A DNA stretch of 64,000 bases from Chthoniobacterales bacterium (GTDB taxonomy: Bacteria > Verrucomicrobiota > Verrucomicrobiia > Chthoniobacterales > UBA6821): positions 1 to 64,000 of the forward strand of contig JAIEQL010000030.1 of assembly GCA_019747735.1 (NCBI GenBank). The letters run 5' to 3'. Position 1 is the first letter of the stretch; every line of letters begins with the position of its first letter. A program made the translations under genes and the position numbers. The notes under the pieces are model-generated. The model was not told where the DNA came from, did not search any database, and saw only the letters and a program-made list of their open reading frames with translations. Below, one piece after another: positions 38,597-47,874 of this stretch.

Positions 38597-40186
38597 TTAA
38601 TTATTCTTATTTTTTGCTCTCTCAGCTATTCTCATTGCATTAGCCATCATAGTAAAAGAATGATTTTTTGATGGTAAGTATGGAAAATTAGCAGCATCAA
38701 TAATATAAACAGCATTGGTTTGTGCAAGCCTCCCATTGCTATCTGTTTCATAAAGAGATTGTGCATCTTTCTTCATTGGCAAGCTTCCAGCATAATGAAT
38801 ACTGCTGCCTGCAATAGGAAATTTACACAAATAAGAAGAGGCAAAGTAGTTCATACCTTGGAGAAGTTTTAGAAAAGGATAAATAGAATATTGAGAACTT
38901 CGATCTAAGTACTTTTTTTTATCCTCTACTGCATGACAAATCGTTAATGATCCATCTTTTTGAAGTTGAAGATAATTGCTAGGGGATGCCTTATCTGGAA
39001 AAAAGACTTGAAGCATTCCTAACGCCGCTCCTAAGTATTTTATTGCTGAAATATTACCTCTAAGAGATAAAGGAAGTTCAGCAATAAGATCGCTTCTCAT
39101 GGGGCCATACAGCCCATATACCGATGCTTGCACTGGTTCAGAATAAGTTTTATCATTATGCACAACAATAAGTTCCGCTCCAGGAAAGACATTTTCTGGA
39201 AACGCCTTGCCAATCTTGGAAATATCCAAAAAGGGAATAAAAGCTACGGGATTATCGAGCAAAGGCAATTTTGTTTCATAATCATTAAAGGATTGAAGTA
39301 CTATTTTTGAGGTATTGATAGCCCCAGCCCCAATAAAAAGTTGCTTTGCTTGAAATAGCTCTTCACAATTATTAGATAAATTTTTAGCAACAACTGTTAC
39401 TACATTAGATTGCTCTATAAAACGTGTTGCAAAAAAACCAGGTCTATAATCAATAGAGCATTCAGAGCATAATTCTTCTACTGTAAAAAAAGGGTTATAA
39501 ATGGAATGGTTATATCCTTGAAAAAAATCTTGGAGTAATGGTTTGTAAGCTGGTCGCCCACGATAATCTTGTGAAAGCACAGCTAATCTTGTGCGTCCAA
39601 CAAAAATATTATTTTTAGATCTTTTTTGTTTATATTTTTTTAAAAAAGAGCTGGCTAGTGGACTAAGTGATAAGGGGGAGAGCAAATTGCAACTGCTTCC
39701 AAAAAAAGATGCAAGATCATCTGCTTCTCCACTGATACCAAGATGACTTGTTAATTCATCATAATAAGGATTAAGCTCTTCAACAAAAATGGGAAATCTT
39801 TCTAGCTCTCGACTTGTATATCTCATTACTCCTGCTCCCCAAGCATTTGCGAGACCTCCACGAGCATAACTTGTTGTAGCATCAAAATGTAATAAATTAT
39901 TTTGAGAAACACCTTGTGGGCACTCCCAAAAGTAACGCATTTGAGGCCCCTTAAGTTTAGGGCTAATATAGTTGCCATCTAATCCTTGAAAAGCTTCGTA
40001 AGAAGCCCCAATAAGCCCATTAAATAAGTCATTTCCTTCTCTACGCATCACATAAATATTTCGAGAGGAAAAATTAGGAGGGGGAGGAGACAAACCAACA
40101 TCAAGCATTAAGATTTTCATTGGCCTTAGCTTTAGGGCTGCAGAAACTGCAGAAAGACCTGATCCAATAATTATGGCGTCATACAT
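38597..40186 (-). CDS. GMC-type FAD-dependent oxidoreductase
   Basis: 529 residues from ATG at 40186 (alternative start at 40201). N-terminal Rossmann fold YDAIIIGSGLSAVSAALKL, then YARGGLANAWGAGVMRYTS in the FAD-binding region and the C-terminal GMC motif AANFPYLPSKNHSFTMMANA with the catalytic-type His in NHSF. GMC enzymes oxidise alcohols. In polysaccharide loci they are uncommon. It overlaps the upstream SDR gene by 16 bp, so the two probably act in the same pathway, perhaps on a lipid-linked or nucleotide sugar. Confidence 0.8.
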   Translation of the reverse strand: MYDAIIIGSGLSAVSAALKLRPMKILMLDVGLSPPPPNFSSRNIYVMRREGNDLFNGLIGASYEAFQGLDGNYISPKLKGPQMRYFWECPQGVSQNNLLHFDATTSYARGGLANAWGAGVMRYTSRELERFPIFVEELNPYYDELTSHLGISGEADDLASFFGSSCNLLSPLSLSPLASSFLKKYKQKRSKNNIFVGRTRLAVLSQDYRGRPAYKPLLQDFFQGYNHSIYNPFFTVEELCSECSIDYRPGFFATRFIEQSNVVTVVAKNLSNNCEELFQAKQLFIGAGAINTSKIVLQSFNDYETKLPLLDNPVAFIPFLDISKIGKAFPENVFPGAELIVVHNDKTYSEPVQASVYGLYGPMRSDLIAELPLSLRGNISAIKYLGAALGMLQVFFPDKASPSNYLQLQKDGSLTICHAVEDKKKYLDRSSQYSIYPFLKLLQGMNYFASSYLCKFPIAGSSIHYAGSLPMKKDAQSLYETDSNGRLAQTNAVYIIDAANFPYLPSKNHSFTMMANAMRIAERAKNKNN

Positions 40187-41481
40187 TTTGGATGCCTCCA
40201 TAAAAGAAAATGCCCTTTAACTTTTTTATATATTGAACGAATAAAAAAATAAAAAAGCGATGCAAAAGCAAAAAAGCGACAATCTTTTTCATTGACCATT
40301 GCTTGAGAGGTAATTGGATCAATTTCTGCAAGAAAAGTAAGCATAAGAAGTTTTTTTGTTAAAATCGTTTTTTTAGGACGTATAGCTAATTCTACAGCTT
40401 CTATATCAAGCTGATGGCTTAAAATATATTTTATAGATGGATCACAAATTTCCATGCTTTTATTCATTTGATGTGCATCAAGATAACGTTTAATTAGCTT
40501 AGTAGAAGGAGAAACAGAAAAAAGGGTTTTAAATAAAATTTTTGCTTCTATTTCTAAATCATAAGGGAATGGTAAGTCATTTAAAGCCTCCTGCTCCTTA
40601 GCTATGCCCTTTAAAGCTTCCCCTAAAGGAGTGGGGCTCATTTTAAGAGCGTTCCAAGAAGCTTCGACAGGCATAATTCTTAAGTCCAGAAATCCCAGAA
40701 GATTTGTTGTGGTAACAGGAGCATTTTTCCATAGATGCTCGATCAGTAATAAGGAAAAATAAACTAATTTTTTAGGAAGAGGTAAAAAGAGCCGTTTTAA
40801 ATGAAAACTAATAGCAATTTTTCTTAAAAAATCATGAAATTTAATGGGCGAACTTGCAAGATTATACTCGCATGCAGCATAAGATTCCGGGGAACCTACT
40901 ATTTTCATAATGACATTCCCTATGTCAGATAGATAAACAGGCTGAATAACATTATCAGCAGTACCCACAAGAGGAATAATAGGTACCCAGCGAATGAGAG
41001 TTGAAATTCTACTAAAAAGTCCTTTTGAGCTAGCTCCTATAACTAATCCTGGTCTTAATATTGTCCATGAAACCTCTGATTTTTTAATAAGATTTTCTGC
41101 TGCAAGCTTTATTTTTCCATATTTAGAGGCAGTATGACTAATAGCAGATTGGCTTGAAATAAAAAGTAAATGACAAGCTGGATTGGATTCTTTTATTCTG
41201 TCAATAAATAACGATATCGGCAAAAGGTTGGCATATTCTATAGCCTCTTGAGACATTGATTGACAGATTGGTATATAAGTCAAATAAAGAATAGATGAAA
41301 ATTTACTTAAATCTAATAAGTTAATTCCTTCAGGCCATTCTATCGATATGGTATTAGAGGCCTCCCTATTGCTATCTTGAGTTTCTTGGCGTTTAAGAAT
41401 AGTATATGGTATTTTATTTTTTTCAAATAACAAACATATATGAGATCCAATAAAGCCAGATGCTCCTGTTATTAAAATCAT
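40171..41481 (-). CDS. NAD-dependent epimerase/dehydratase-like protein
   Basis: 436 residues: an SDR domain of about 310 residues (N-terminal ILITGASGFIGSHICLLFEK; LLFISSQSAISHTASKYGKI with SSQ and TASKYGK active-site-like residues; RPGLVIGASSKGLFSRIS) and an extra C-terminal helical region of about 120 residues. The C-terminal extension has no family I recognise. It overlaps the GMC oxidoreductase gene. The active-site Tyr is not in the standard Tyr-x-x-x-Lys spacing (SKYGKIK), so the reaction is uncertain. Confidence 0.72.
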   Translation of the reverse strand: MILITGASGFIGSHICLLFEKNKIPYTILKRQETQDSNREASNTISIEWPEGINLLDLSKFSSILYLTYIPICQSMSQEAIEYANLLPISLFIDRIKESNPACHLLFISSQSAISHTASKYGKIKLAAENLIKKSEVSWTILRPGLVIGASSKGLFSRISTLIRWVPIIPLVGTADNVIQPVYLSDIGNVIMKIVGSPESYAACEYNLASSPIKFHDFLRKIAISFHLKRLFLPLPKKLVYFSLLLIEHLWKNAPVTTTNLLGFLDLRIMPVEASWNALKMSPTPLGEALKGIAKEQEALNDLPFPYDLEIEAKILFKTLFSVSPSTKLIKRYLDAHQMNKSMEICDPSIKYILSHQLDIEAVELAIRPKKTILTKKLLMLTFLAEIDPITSQAMVNEKDCRFFAFASLFYFFIRSIYKKVKGHFLLWRHPKCMTP

Positions 41482-41526
41482 TTTAGAAGACTCACTATGT
41501 TATCTTGTTCCTAAAAAAGAGAATAT

Positions 41527-42522
41527 TTATATATTGTCACTACGATTATCTTTAGAATTAAGCGTTTTACTATTAGAAAGACGTCTGCTAAGAGGAATAG
41601 ATGGCAGTGTTGACATATCGTAATTAATAAACCCTAAGATAAGTTGAAATCCTAATATAATTGGTAAAGCCGATAACATTACAGTCCCAGAGCTTGCCAA
41701 TGTATGCATGCGAGAATTCTCAATCCAATTAAAACCTCCAAAAATTATTCCGAATAAAAATAAAAAAATGCCACTCATGCATTCAACTGACGCAAAATTA
41801 AAATTCCGAAAGAGATAGTTATAACAAAATCTCTTGAGCATATTGGATAAATTAAAAATTAAAAATGGAAGGATTTGTTCTAAAATACGAAGATTAGAAA
41901 CTTCATCTTGATACCGTGCAGTCATGGGAATATCAATAACAACTGCTTTAAAGGTGTTAAGCCTAAATAAAATGTCACTTTCAAAAAAATAACGATTATT
42001 AATCTTATCCAGCGGCAAACACTGTACTATAGAGGCATTAATAGCAGTATACCCATTTGTTGGATCAAATAAATTCCAATATCCAGAAGAAAGTTTAGTA
42101 AGAAAAGAGAGAGCCATATTCCCAAATAATCTTATTTTAGGCATATGGCGAATGGATTCAATATCATAAAATCTATTTCCTTTTGTGTAGTCAGCCTCAC
42201 AACTAAGAATAGGAGCGATAAAATTTAAAATAAAAGATGGATCCATTTGCCCGTCGCCATCAATCTTAACAATGATTGTAGCTCCATCAGCAAGAGCTGC
42301 TTTATAGCCTGTAATAACAGCTCCCCCAACACCTTTATTTTCTGAATGATATAACACTCTAATTCGCTTATCGACTATTTTGCTAGCATGCTTTCCAGTC
42401 TCTTCAGGGCAACAATCATCAATGATATAAATAGCAGAAATACTGATTCCTATCTTAGCAATAACATCAGCTATATGCTTTTTTACCTTATAACAAGGGA
42501 TAACAACAGCTATTTTATTCAT
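41527..42522 (-). CDS. Glycosyltransferase family 2 with membrane anchor
   Basis: 331 residues. GT-A domain: IAVVIPCYKVKKHIADVIAK, IYIIDDCCPEETG, HSENKGVGGAVITGYKAAL, and the catalytic IVKIDGDGQMDPSFI. Two hydrophobic helices follow (about 240-310: GIFLFLFGIIFGGFNWIE and VMLSALPIILGFQLILGF), as in GT2 enzymes that act on polyprenyl phosphate (ArnC/GtrB-like). It could add a sugar to undecaprenyl phosphate for a GT-C-type transferase. Confidence 0.88.
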   Translation of the reverse strand: MNKIAVVIPCYKVKKHIADVIAKIGISISAIYIIDDCCPEETGKHASKIVDKRIRVLYHSENKGVGGAVITGYKAALADGATIIVKIDGDGQMDPSFILNFIAPILSCEADYTKGNRFYDIESIRHMPKIRLFGNMALSFLTKLSSGYWNLFDPTNGYTAINASIVQCLPLDKINNRYFFESDILFRLNTFKAVVIDIPMTARYQDEVSNLRILEQILPFLIFNLSNMLKRFCYNYLFRNFNFASVECMSGIFLFLFGIIFGGFNWIENSRMHTLASSGTVMLSALPIILGFQLILGFINYDMSTLPSIPLSRRLSNSKTLNSKDNRSDNI

Positions 42523-42637
42523 TTTTTTTATGTTAATTATTTAATAAATTGAAACGCAAAAATGAAAGATTTTCTTCCATTTTTTGCCATTTAAAAAATT
42601 TTCTTTTTTCATAAAGCAAATTGCCATGATGAGGACG

Positions 42638-43312
42638 TTAGAATATCCTTTTCTTAGAAACGGGCTGGAGTATTTGGGTGCCATTAATAAGATAATAAAA
42701 ACTTACAAAAGGAAAAAGTCCACGCCATTTTTTGAATTGTGATGGATAACTTAAATAATAAGATAAAAACCGAAAAAGATTTTGCAAAGAGATTTCTACA
42801 CTGTTGTTTTTCCCATTTTCAGGTAATGAATGAAGTACCCTAAAGAGCGGCCCCAAACAATGACAAGCGTTATAAAGTGGAAATTGCCAAACTTGCGTTA
42901 ATATTCCTAGTCGATCTGCAACATCCACTGTAATGGCATGAAGCGCGTCATGGTCTTGATGCCCTCCCTCCCAAGCCGGTATATAAATAACAGCTAGATT
43001 TGCATGGATAGAAAGCCAATTTTTTATCCAATCTAAACAAACCCCTAAATATTCAGGCAAACAACCATCTGGAATTAAAAAATCATAGCCTGGAAAAAAA
43101 ATATTCTCTTTTTTTACTCCTAATTGTGATAGCACTACCAATGATTCTTGATTTCGCCGCTCTGGAGGCACTCCACCAAAGCTTCCATTTGTTAAATAAG
43201 CGCAATAGACCTCATTTTTCTGTACTATTTCATCAGTAATTTTTTGAAACACACCGAATTCACCATCTTGATGAGCAAAAAGAAAAAGTGCAATAGTTTT
43301 TTTCTTCTCCAT
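42638..43312 (-). CDS. PIG-L family deacetylase-like protein, altered zinc site
   Basis: About 224 residues from ATG at 43312 (in-frame start at 43333 also possible). PIG-L enzymes remove N-acetyl groups from sugars with Zn. The N-terminal motif reads AHQDGE (residues 13-18) instead of AHPDDE, so the second Asp, a zinc ligand in characterised members such as MshB, is Gly. The second motif EGGHQDHDA (His118, His121) is intact. The codon is GGT, one base from GAT (Asp). It may have lost activity, or use another ligand. It is 1 bp away from the frameshifted GNAT gene. Confidence 0.8.
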   Translation of the reverse strand: MEKKKTIALFLFAHQDGEFGVFQKITDEIVQKNEVYCAYLTNGSFGGVPPERRNQESLVVLSQLGVKKENIFFPGYDFLIPDGCLPEYLGVCLDWIKNWLSIHANLAVIYIPAWEGGHQDHDALHAITVDVADRLGILTQVWQFPLYNACHCLGPLFRVLHSLPENGKNNSVEISLQNLFRFLSYYLSYPSQFKKWRGLFPFVSFYYLINGTQILQPVSKKRIF

Positions 43313-43313
43313 A

Positions 43314-44194
43314 TTAATAAGCATCAAAATCAAGAAATGAAAAACTAATATGGCCTCTTTCTAATTTTTCAATTCTTTGATTAAGTGAGTTATAAATAAA
43401 ATTTAAAGGTGATGGACGAAAGCGCTGTGGAATACTTTTATAATGCTTAAAATCAGAAGCTCCATCAGGAACTAGGGCTAAAAAAGACGTAATGGAGAAA
43501 AGAAACGGCAAACTGTATCTTCTATATTATTAACTTTCAGGCATGGTGAGAGCTCTGTATAAACAGCAAGCATTTTTCCTTTTGCTGATGCATAACATTG
43601 CAACCTCTCTTCTGATCTTCTGACATAAATGGGGTTATTAGGATTAGAAATACGCCACTGAAGACTCTCTTTTGACCATTTATGTTTAAGCTGTTCTACA
43701 CTAACAATACTATTCCAATTAATATTAAGATTACCAAATCCTAAAAGAGCCTCTAAAGGCTGTACTAATTGAAAATCCATTTGTCTTACCCACCCTGGAG
43801 TTGGCACTTTATTAGCAACACCAATAACAAACTCATACCCATTTTCAGCTCCATACTCGCACGTCTTAATACCAAGTTTTTTAAATAAGAAACGCCCTTG
43901 AAATTCTGGGTGAACAGCAACATTAACAGCCAATAACCCCCTTGCTAGTTTGCCGTTTAATATATACTCGCCAGGAATGGCAACAACTTGACCAACTACT
44001 TCATCTCCACACCAAGCATCGGCTCCAACCAAACTTCCTGAAGGATTATCTTGATAAAGCCAAGTAAGATAACTTTTATTAAGATGCAAAGCGTTAGGAA
44101 AACATTTCTGATAAAGATTAATATACTCTGGCAAAAAATCTATTTGAGATTTTTTTAAAAAAACATTACTTTTATTTTTATTTTCATCCTCCAT
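43314..44194 (-). CDS. GNAT-family acetyltransferase, frameshifted
   Basis: Residues 1-238 read from 44194: SYLTWLYQDNPSGSLVGADA, LAVNVAVHPEFQGRFLFKKL (acetyl-CoA-binding loop) and EFVIGVANKVPTPGWVRQMD. The frame stops at 43478 inside a T6 run (on the minus strand), and the +1-corrected frame continues with RLFLALVPDGASDFKHYKS, RPSPLNFIYNSLN and ends FSFLDFDAY, a typical ending of this GNAT type. One added base restores a 293-residue protein. Probable role: acylation of a sugar. Missing base may be a sequencing error. Confidence 0.75.
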
Positions 44195-44205
44195 TATAAT
44201 AAAAA

Positions 44206-46332
44206 TTAGTTAGTTTTTTTAATTTCTATGCTACTAACGGCAGCTCCCACAAGAGGCCCCCATGGATATTTTCTAGATAAATTACTTGAGCAAAATATAA
44301 CCCTATCCGTTGGGCTCGATATGTGAACTTCGAATGAATAACTTTGAGGAGCCCTTGCTAAATTCATTTTCATTTCTTTGCTATCACAAAAAACTATTAA
44401 TTCTTCTAATTGATTTAGATCCGACCATGCATTAATAGTGATAAGATAGTTACCAACTTCTAGAGTAAAAGGAAATACTATTTCTGCTTCTTTCGCTTCC
44501 GTATGAGCTCCCCAGTTTCCTGAGGGACTAAATCCTATACTCGTATAGTTAACTGGATATTTATCTGTTAATGAAATAGTAATATCATTGTCAGTATTTA
44601 TTTTTTTGGGAAGAGCAAAGACATTACCAACGCGCTCATTAATTATAAACACATCGAGAATTCCAACCTTCACACGATTGGAAAAATAAAAATTAGGACT
44701 ATAGTTTGGAGTCGTAATTATACAGTCAACTCCAGGAGGAATATCTTTTTGATTAATAGTAGCATCTTTTGGAAGCTCTACTATTGCAGGTTGACAGTTT
44801 AAACCATAAGCAATCCAAGAGGCATATCCATATCTTTCAGAAGCAATGATCGTAGCATTTAATTCTTTAGGAATTAAAGCAGCACAGCTCTTGGCAGAAA
44901 CCGACCAAGCAGCCATGTTTCTAGCATGGTTAGATTGCCATGAAACACTGCAAATTAAGCTCGCAAAAGCTATTAAAACTTGAATAGAAGTTAATAATAT
45001 TAATTTTTGTTTTGTCTTTTGTAAGATAAAACACCCTAGCACTGATACTATTAAAACAACAACCAGCTCTCTAATATAAGGAACTGTAGTAACTTTCCAA
45101 TAATCATTATGCTCAGAAAAAAGAGAAAATAATTCAGGACAATCCCATGGATATATTCTAAACGAGTTAGCAAAGAGATAAACAGCCCCTAATATTAAAG
45201 AGGATGCCCCTACCAAAATTGCATATTTCTTTTCTTGATCAGAACAATCATTATTACTGATAGTCATCGCAGATAGAGCCAGCCAAAGAGGAAAAACTGG
45301 CAACAAATACCTTCCATATATTCTTAACGATTCAAACTCTACAATCGATAATATTGAAAATAGGGAAGCCATTCCAACAAGACCACCTGTACATATTATA
45401 CTTAAGAGAAAAAACTGAAATTCGTTGCTAGCAAAATATCTTTCCCTAGCAAGGAACCTTATTCCAATTGAGATAGAACTGACAATGGCTAACGGAAAAA
45501 TTAATAAAAAAAAGCTCGCAAAGCCAAACCCATACCAAGACAATCTTTTGATTTTGTCAACAATGGCTATTTTATCGCCAATATTCCCAGCCAAAGCACT
45601 TTTATATAGACTACCTATAAATAATGGCTTCACTCCAGGGCTATTATAAAAATAGTCATTAATTAGAAATAGAGTCACTATGATACTTAGCAAAAAAACG
45701 AATAGACACAATAAGTAATTTTTTCTTTTTTCTGTATCAATAATTGCATTAATAATCAAATATAAGACAAAGCCCATAAAAAAAGCTATCGCATGAGGTT
45801 TTATATAGGCAAGGGCAGCTATGGTTACCCCCGCTATGAAATTAATAAATAGCTTGTTTTTTTGAGAATAGTAGATGTAGATAAAAACTAACGAAGAGAA
45901 AATCCCTGACACAACAACATCAGGCATAATAGAAAGAACCCAAATTCCACTGGGGAGTAGGCCTAGTAGAAACAAATAAAGATAGAGAGCTAGTTCTAAT
46001 TTTTGTTGTTTAAGAAAATAAAATCCAGTAATACTAACAAGACCATAAAATATTAGCAAATTGAAGAGGCGCATAACTAAGGTCGGGTCTTCTGAAAGCC
46101 TCATAGCTATTTTAAGAATAGCATCGTAAATAGGATCATTGACTCGCTGCAAACCAGGGTCTTTTTGATATTCAGCAAGACGATTTTGGCTATCAGTACA
46201 ATGAGCTGATGCTAGGTAGGCATATTCGTCACCCCCATAGATGGGGCTTGGTGTAATAATGCATCTTAGTAATGAAAAACCTATTAAAAAAATAAATAGA
46301 AACAGAAAGACTTTTTTCATAGTAAAATTCAT
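44206..46332 (-). CDS. Large membrane glycosyltransferase-like protein
   Basis: 708 residues. After one N-terminal helix comes SPIYGGDEYAYLASAHCTDS, an acidic first loop with DE as in GT39/ArnT-type GT-C enzymes, then about eleven helices and a soluble C-terminal domain from about residue 560 (TDNDITISLTDKYPVNYTSI; VGNYLITINAWSDLNQLEEL). The C-terminal region looks beta-rich, perhaps a carbohydrate-binding module. Donor probably a polyprenyl-phosphate sugar. Not assigned to a named family. Confidence 0.65.
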   Translation of the reverse strand: MNFTMKKVFLFLFIFLIGFSLLRCIITPSPIYGGDEYAYLASAHCTDSQNRLAEYQKDPGLQRVNDPIYDAILKIAMRLSEDPTLVMRLFNLLIFYGLVSITGFYFLKQQKLELALYLYLFLLGLLPSGIWVLSIMPDVVVSGIFSSLVFIYIYYSQKNKLFINFIAGVTIAALAYIKPHAIAFFMGFVLYLIINAIIDTEKRKNYLLCLFVFLLSIIVTLFLINDYFYNSPGVKPLFIGSLYKSALAGNIGDKIAIVDKIKRLSWYGFGFASFFLLIFPLAIVSSISIGIRFLARERYFASNEFQFFLLSIICTGGLVGMASLFSILSIVEFESLRIYGRYLLPVFPLWLALSAMTISNNDCSDQEKKYAILVGASSLILGAVYLFANSFRIYPWDCPELFSLFSEHNDYWKVTTVPYIRELVVVLIVSVLGCFILQKTKQKLILLTSIQVLIAFASLICSVSWQSNHARNMAAWSVSAKSCAALIPKELNATIIASERYGYASWIAYGLNCQPAIVELPKDATINQKDIPPGVDCIITTPNYSPNFYFSNRVKVGILDVFIINERVGNVFALPKKINTDNDITISLTDKYPVNYTSIGFSPSGNWGAHTEAKEAEIVFPFTLEVGNYLITINAWSDLNQLEELIVFCDSKEMKMNLARAPQSYSFEVHISSPTDRVIFCSSNLSRKYPWGPLVGAAVSSIEIKKTN

Positions 46333-46334
46333 AC

Positions 46335-47042
46335 TTAACGATCACTAAAATTCATTAATTCAGATTGGCCTCGGTAAAAATCTTCAAGAATGCCTATATC
46401 AATAAAATAATCATTACTAACAACACAGGCTACTTTATTAGTTGATATTAAAAAAGGGAGTGTTTCTGATTCTAATGAATAAGTTTTTTCCTCCATAATA
46501 GGCCATTGATTTTTACAAAGTAAATATACTCCTCCATTAATATATCCCGGGCCAGCTTTTCCTTTTTCCTGTATTGCTCTCACATATTTATCTTTGAAGT
46601 CTATTTTCCCATAGCGAGCTGTATCCTCTACATAGCGTAGCATTAAAGAAAGCGGAACAGTTGCCTCTCTATGAATTTCTTGAAGCATTTTAAGGTTTCC
46701 CTTAAATAAAGTATCCCCATTAAAAACAAAAATATTTTCTTGAGAGGTCATGGTTAGGGCCTGAGTTAAAGCTCCGCCCGTACCAAGAGGCTCTGCCTCG
46801 ATAGAATATTTAATAGTAATATTTTTATATCCTTCACCAATAGTTTGCTTAAATTGAGATGCTAAGTAACCTATAGCTAACACAACTTCTGTAATCCCCT
46901 CATTATTTAAATAATCTAATAGATAAAAGAGAAAAGGTTTTCCTGCTATATTTAGGAGTGGTTTTGGAGTTTCCTTAGTAAGTTCTTTTAAACGAGATCC
47001 ATTTCCTCCTGCTAAAATAATAGCTGTAGTATTTATAAGCAT
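46335..47042 (-). CDS. hddC: D-glycero-alpha-D-manno-heptose-1-phosphate guanylyltransferase
   Basis: 235 residues. Nucleotidyltransferase: TTAIILAGGNGSRLKELTKE, TPKPLLNIAGKPFLFYLLDY, EAEPLGTGGALTQAL and the metal-site FVFNGDTLF. Short nucleotidyltransferases of this type next to an HddA kinase are the GDP-heptose activating enzymes. Glucose- or mannose-1-phosphate transferases look alike, so the hddC name rests on the nearby hddA. It follows the TylF-type gene by 7 bp. Confidence 0.78.
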   Translation of the reverse strand: MLINTTAIILAGGNGSRLKELTKETPKPLLNIAGKPFLFYLLDYLNNEGITEVVLAIGYLASQFKQTIGEGYKNITIKYSIEAEPLGTGGALTQALTMTSQENIFVFNGDTLFKGNLKMLQEIHREATVPLSLMLRYVEDTARYGKIDFKDKYVRAIQEKGKAGPGYINGGVYLLCKNQWPIMEEKTYSLESETLPFLISTNKVACVVSNDYFIDIGILEDFYRGQSELMNFSDR

Positions 47043-47049
47043 AAACAGC

Positions 47050-47867
47050 TTAAACTTCTAATTTAGGAACTCTATAAACTAAATGAGGATAAGCTTGCTC
47101 AGCTCTTAAACCAGTTTCCTCAATCATATCTTCTACCGCCTCTAAGACTCCTAAGCAAGAACTTTGGAGGGGATCATCAAAAACTAAATAACCTCCCCAT
47201 GGATTCATTTGTGGTATCATACTTGAAATGGCATAGTTCACTGCATCATAAATATCACAATCGATATGAGCTAAAGTGATTTTATTGATCCTATAAAGAT
47301 TTTTAGGAATGCTTTCTTGAAAAAGCCCTTTCAGGGGAATCAAATTTTCAAGCCCTAATTCTTTAACCTTATCTTGCAACGCTTCAAAGGAAGTATCCTT
47401 AAAGTCTTCAGCGGAGTGAAAATCCAGTAATTTATCCGTTGTCGGCATGCCTTTAAATGCATCTAAAGCATAAATCATTCCTTTCATGCCAAGCCTCCGT
47501 GCAATATTTGCCATGAAAATGGCAGATCCTTCTCGATAACTGCCGAACTCTATAATATCACCTTCTAATCCTTGCCTTCCATATTTCATAATTAAAAAGA
47601 GATTCATTAATTTATGTTCTGCAACAAGTGTTAGCTCATGAGCTAGCTCAATGCTTTCCTTGTAAATAGGATCATTTTAGCCAGGGCAACATCTATCCCT
47701 CCAAATTCAAGCCCCCAACTACGCCCATACCCGGTAACAACGTTCCGCCCTCTCCTCACCGAAGCAGATATTGGAGCATGCAGGTTTGTTAATAAAGCTT
47801 CGTGACTTTCTCCATAATCGAGCGTAGCAAGGCCAAAAATGCTGATCTCTTTTTTTTCTTTGTTCAT
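47050..47867 (-). CDS. TylF/MycF-type O-methyltransferase-like, frameshifted
   Basis: Two frames make one gene. The first (47867-47643) ends after VALAKMILFTRKALS; the second carries DPIYKESIELAHELTLVAEH then KLMNLFLIMKYG, EGDIIEFGSYREGSAIFMAN, ALDAFKGMPTTDKL and HIDCDIYDAV, the SAM- and metal-binding set of the TylF family. Adding one A to the AAAA run near 47676-47679 gives a continuous reading VALAKNDPIYKES and 272 residues in total. The enzyme would methylate a sugar hydroxyl. The defect may be a sequencing error. Confidence 0.78.
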
Positions 47868-47874
47868 GAGTCTA

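Noticed and set aside
47643-47867. Separate 74-residue gene
   Set aside because: It is the N-terminal part of the TylF-type gene cut by a one-base deletion, not an independent protein.
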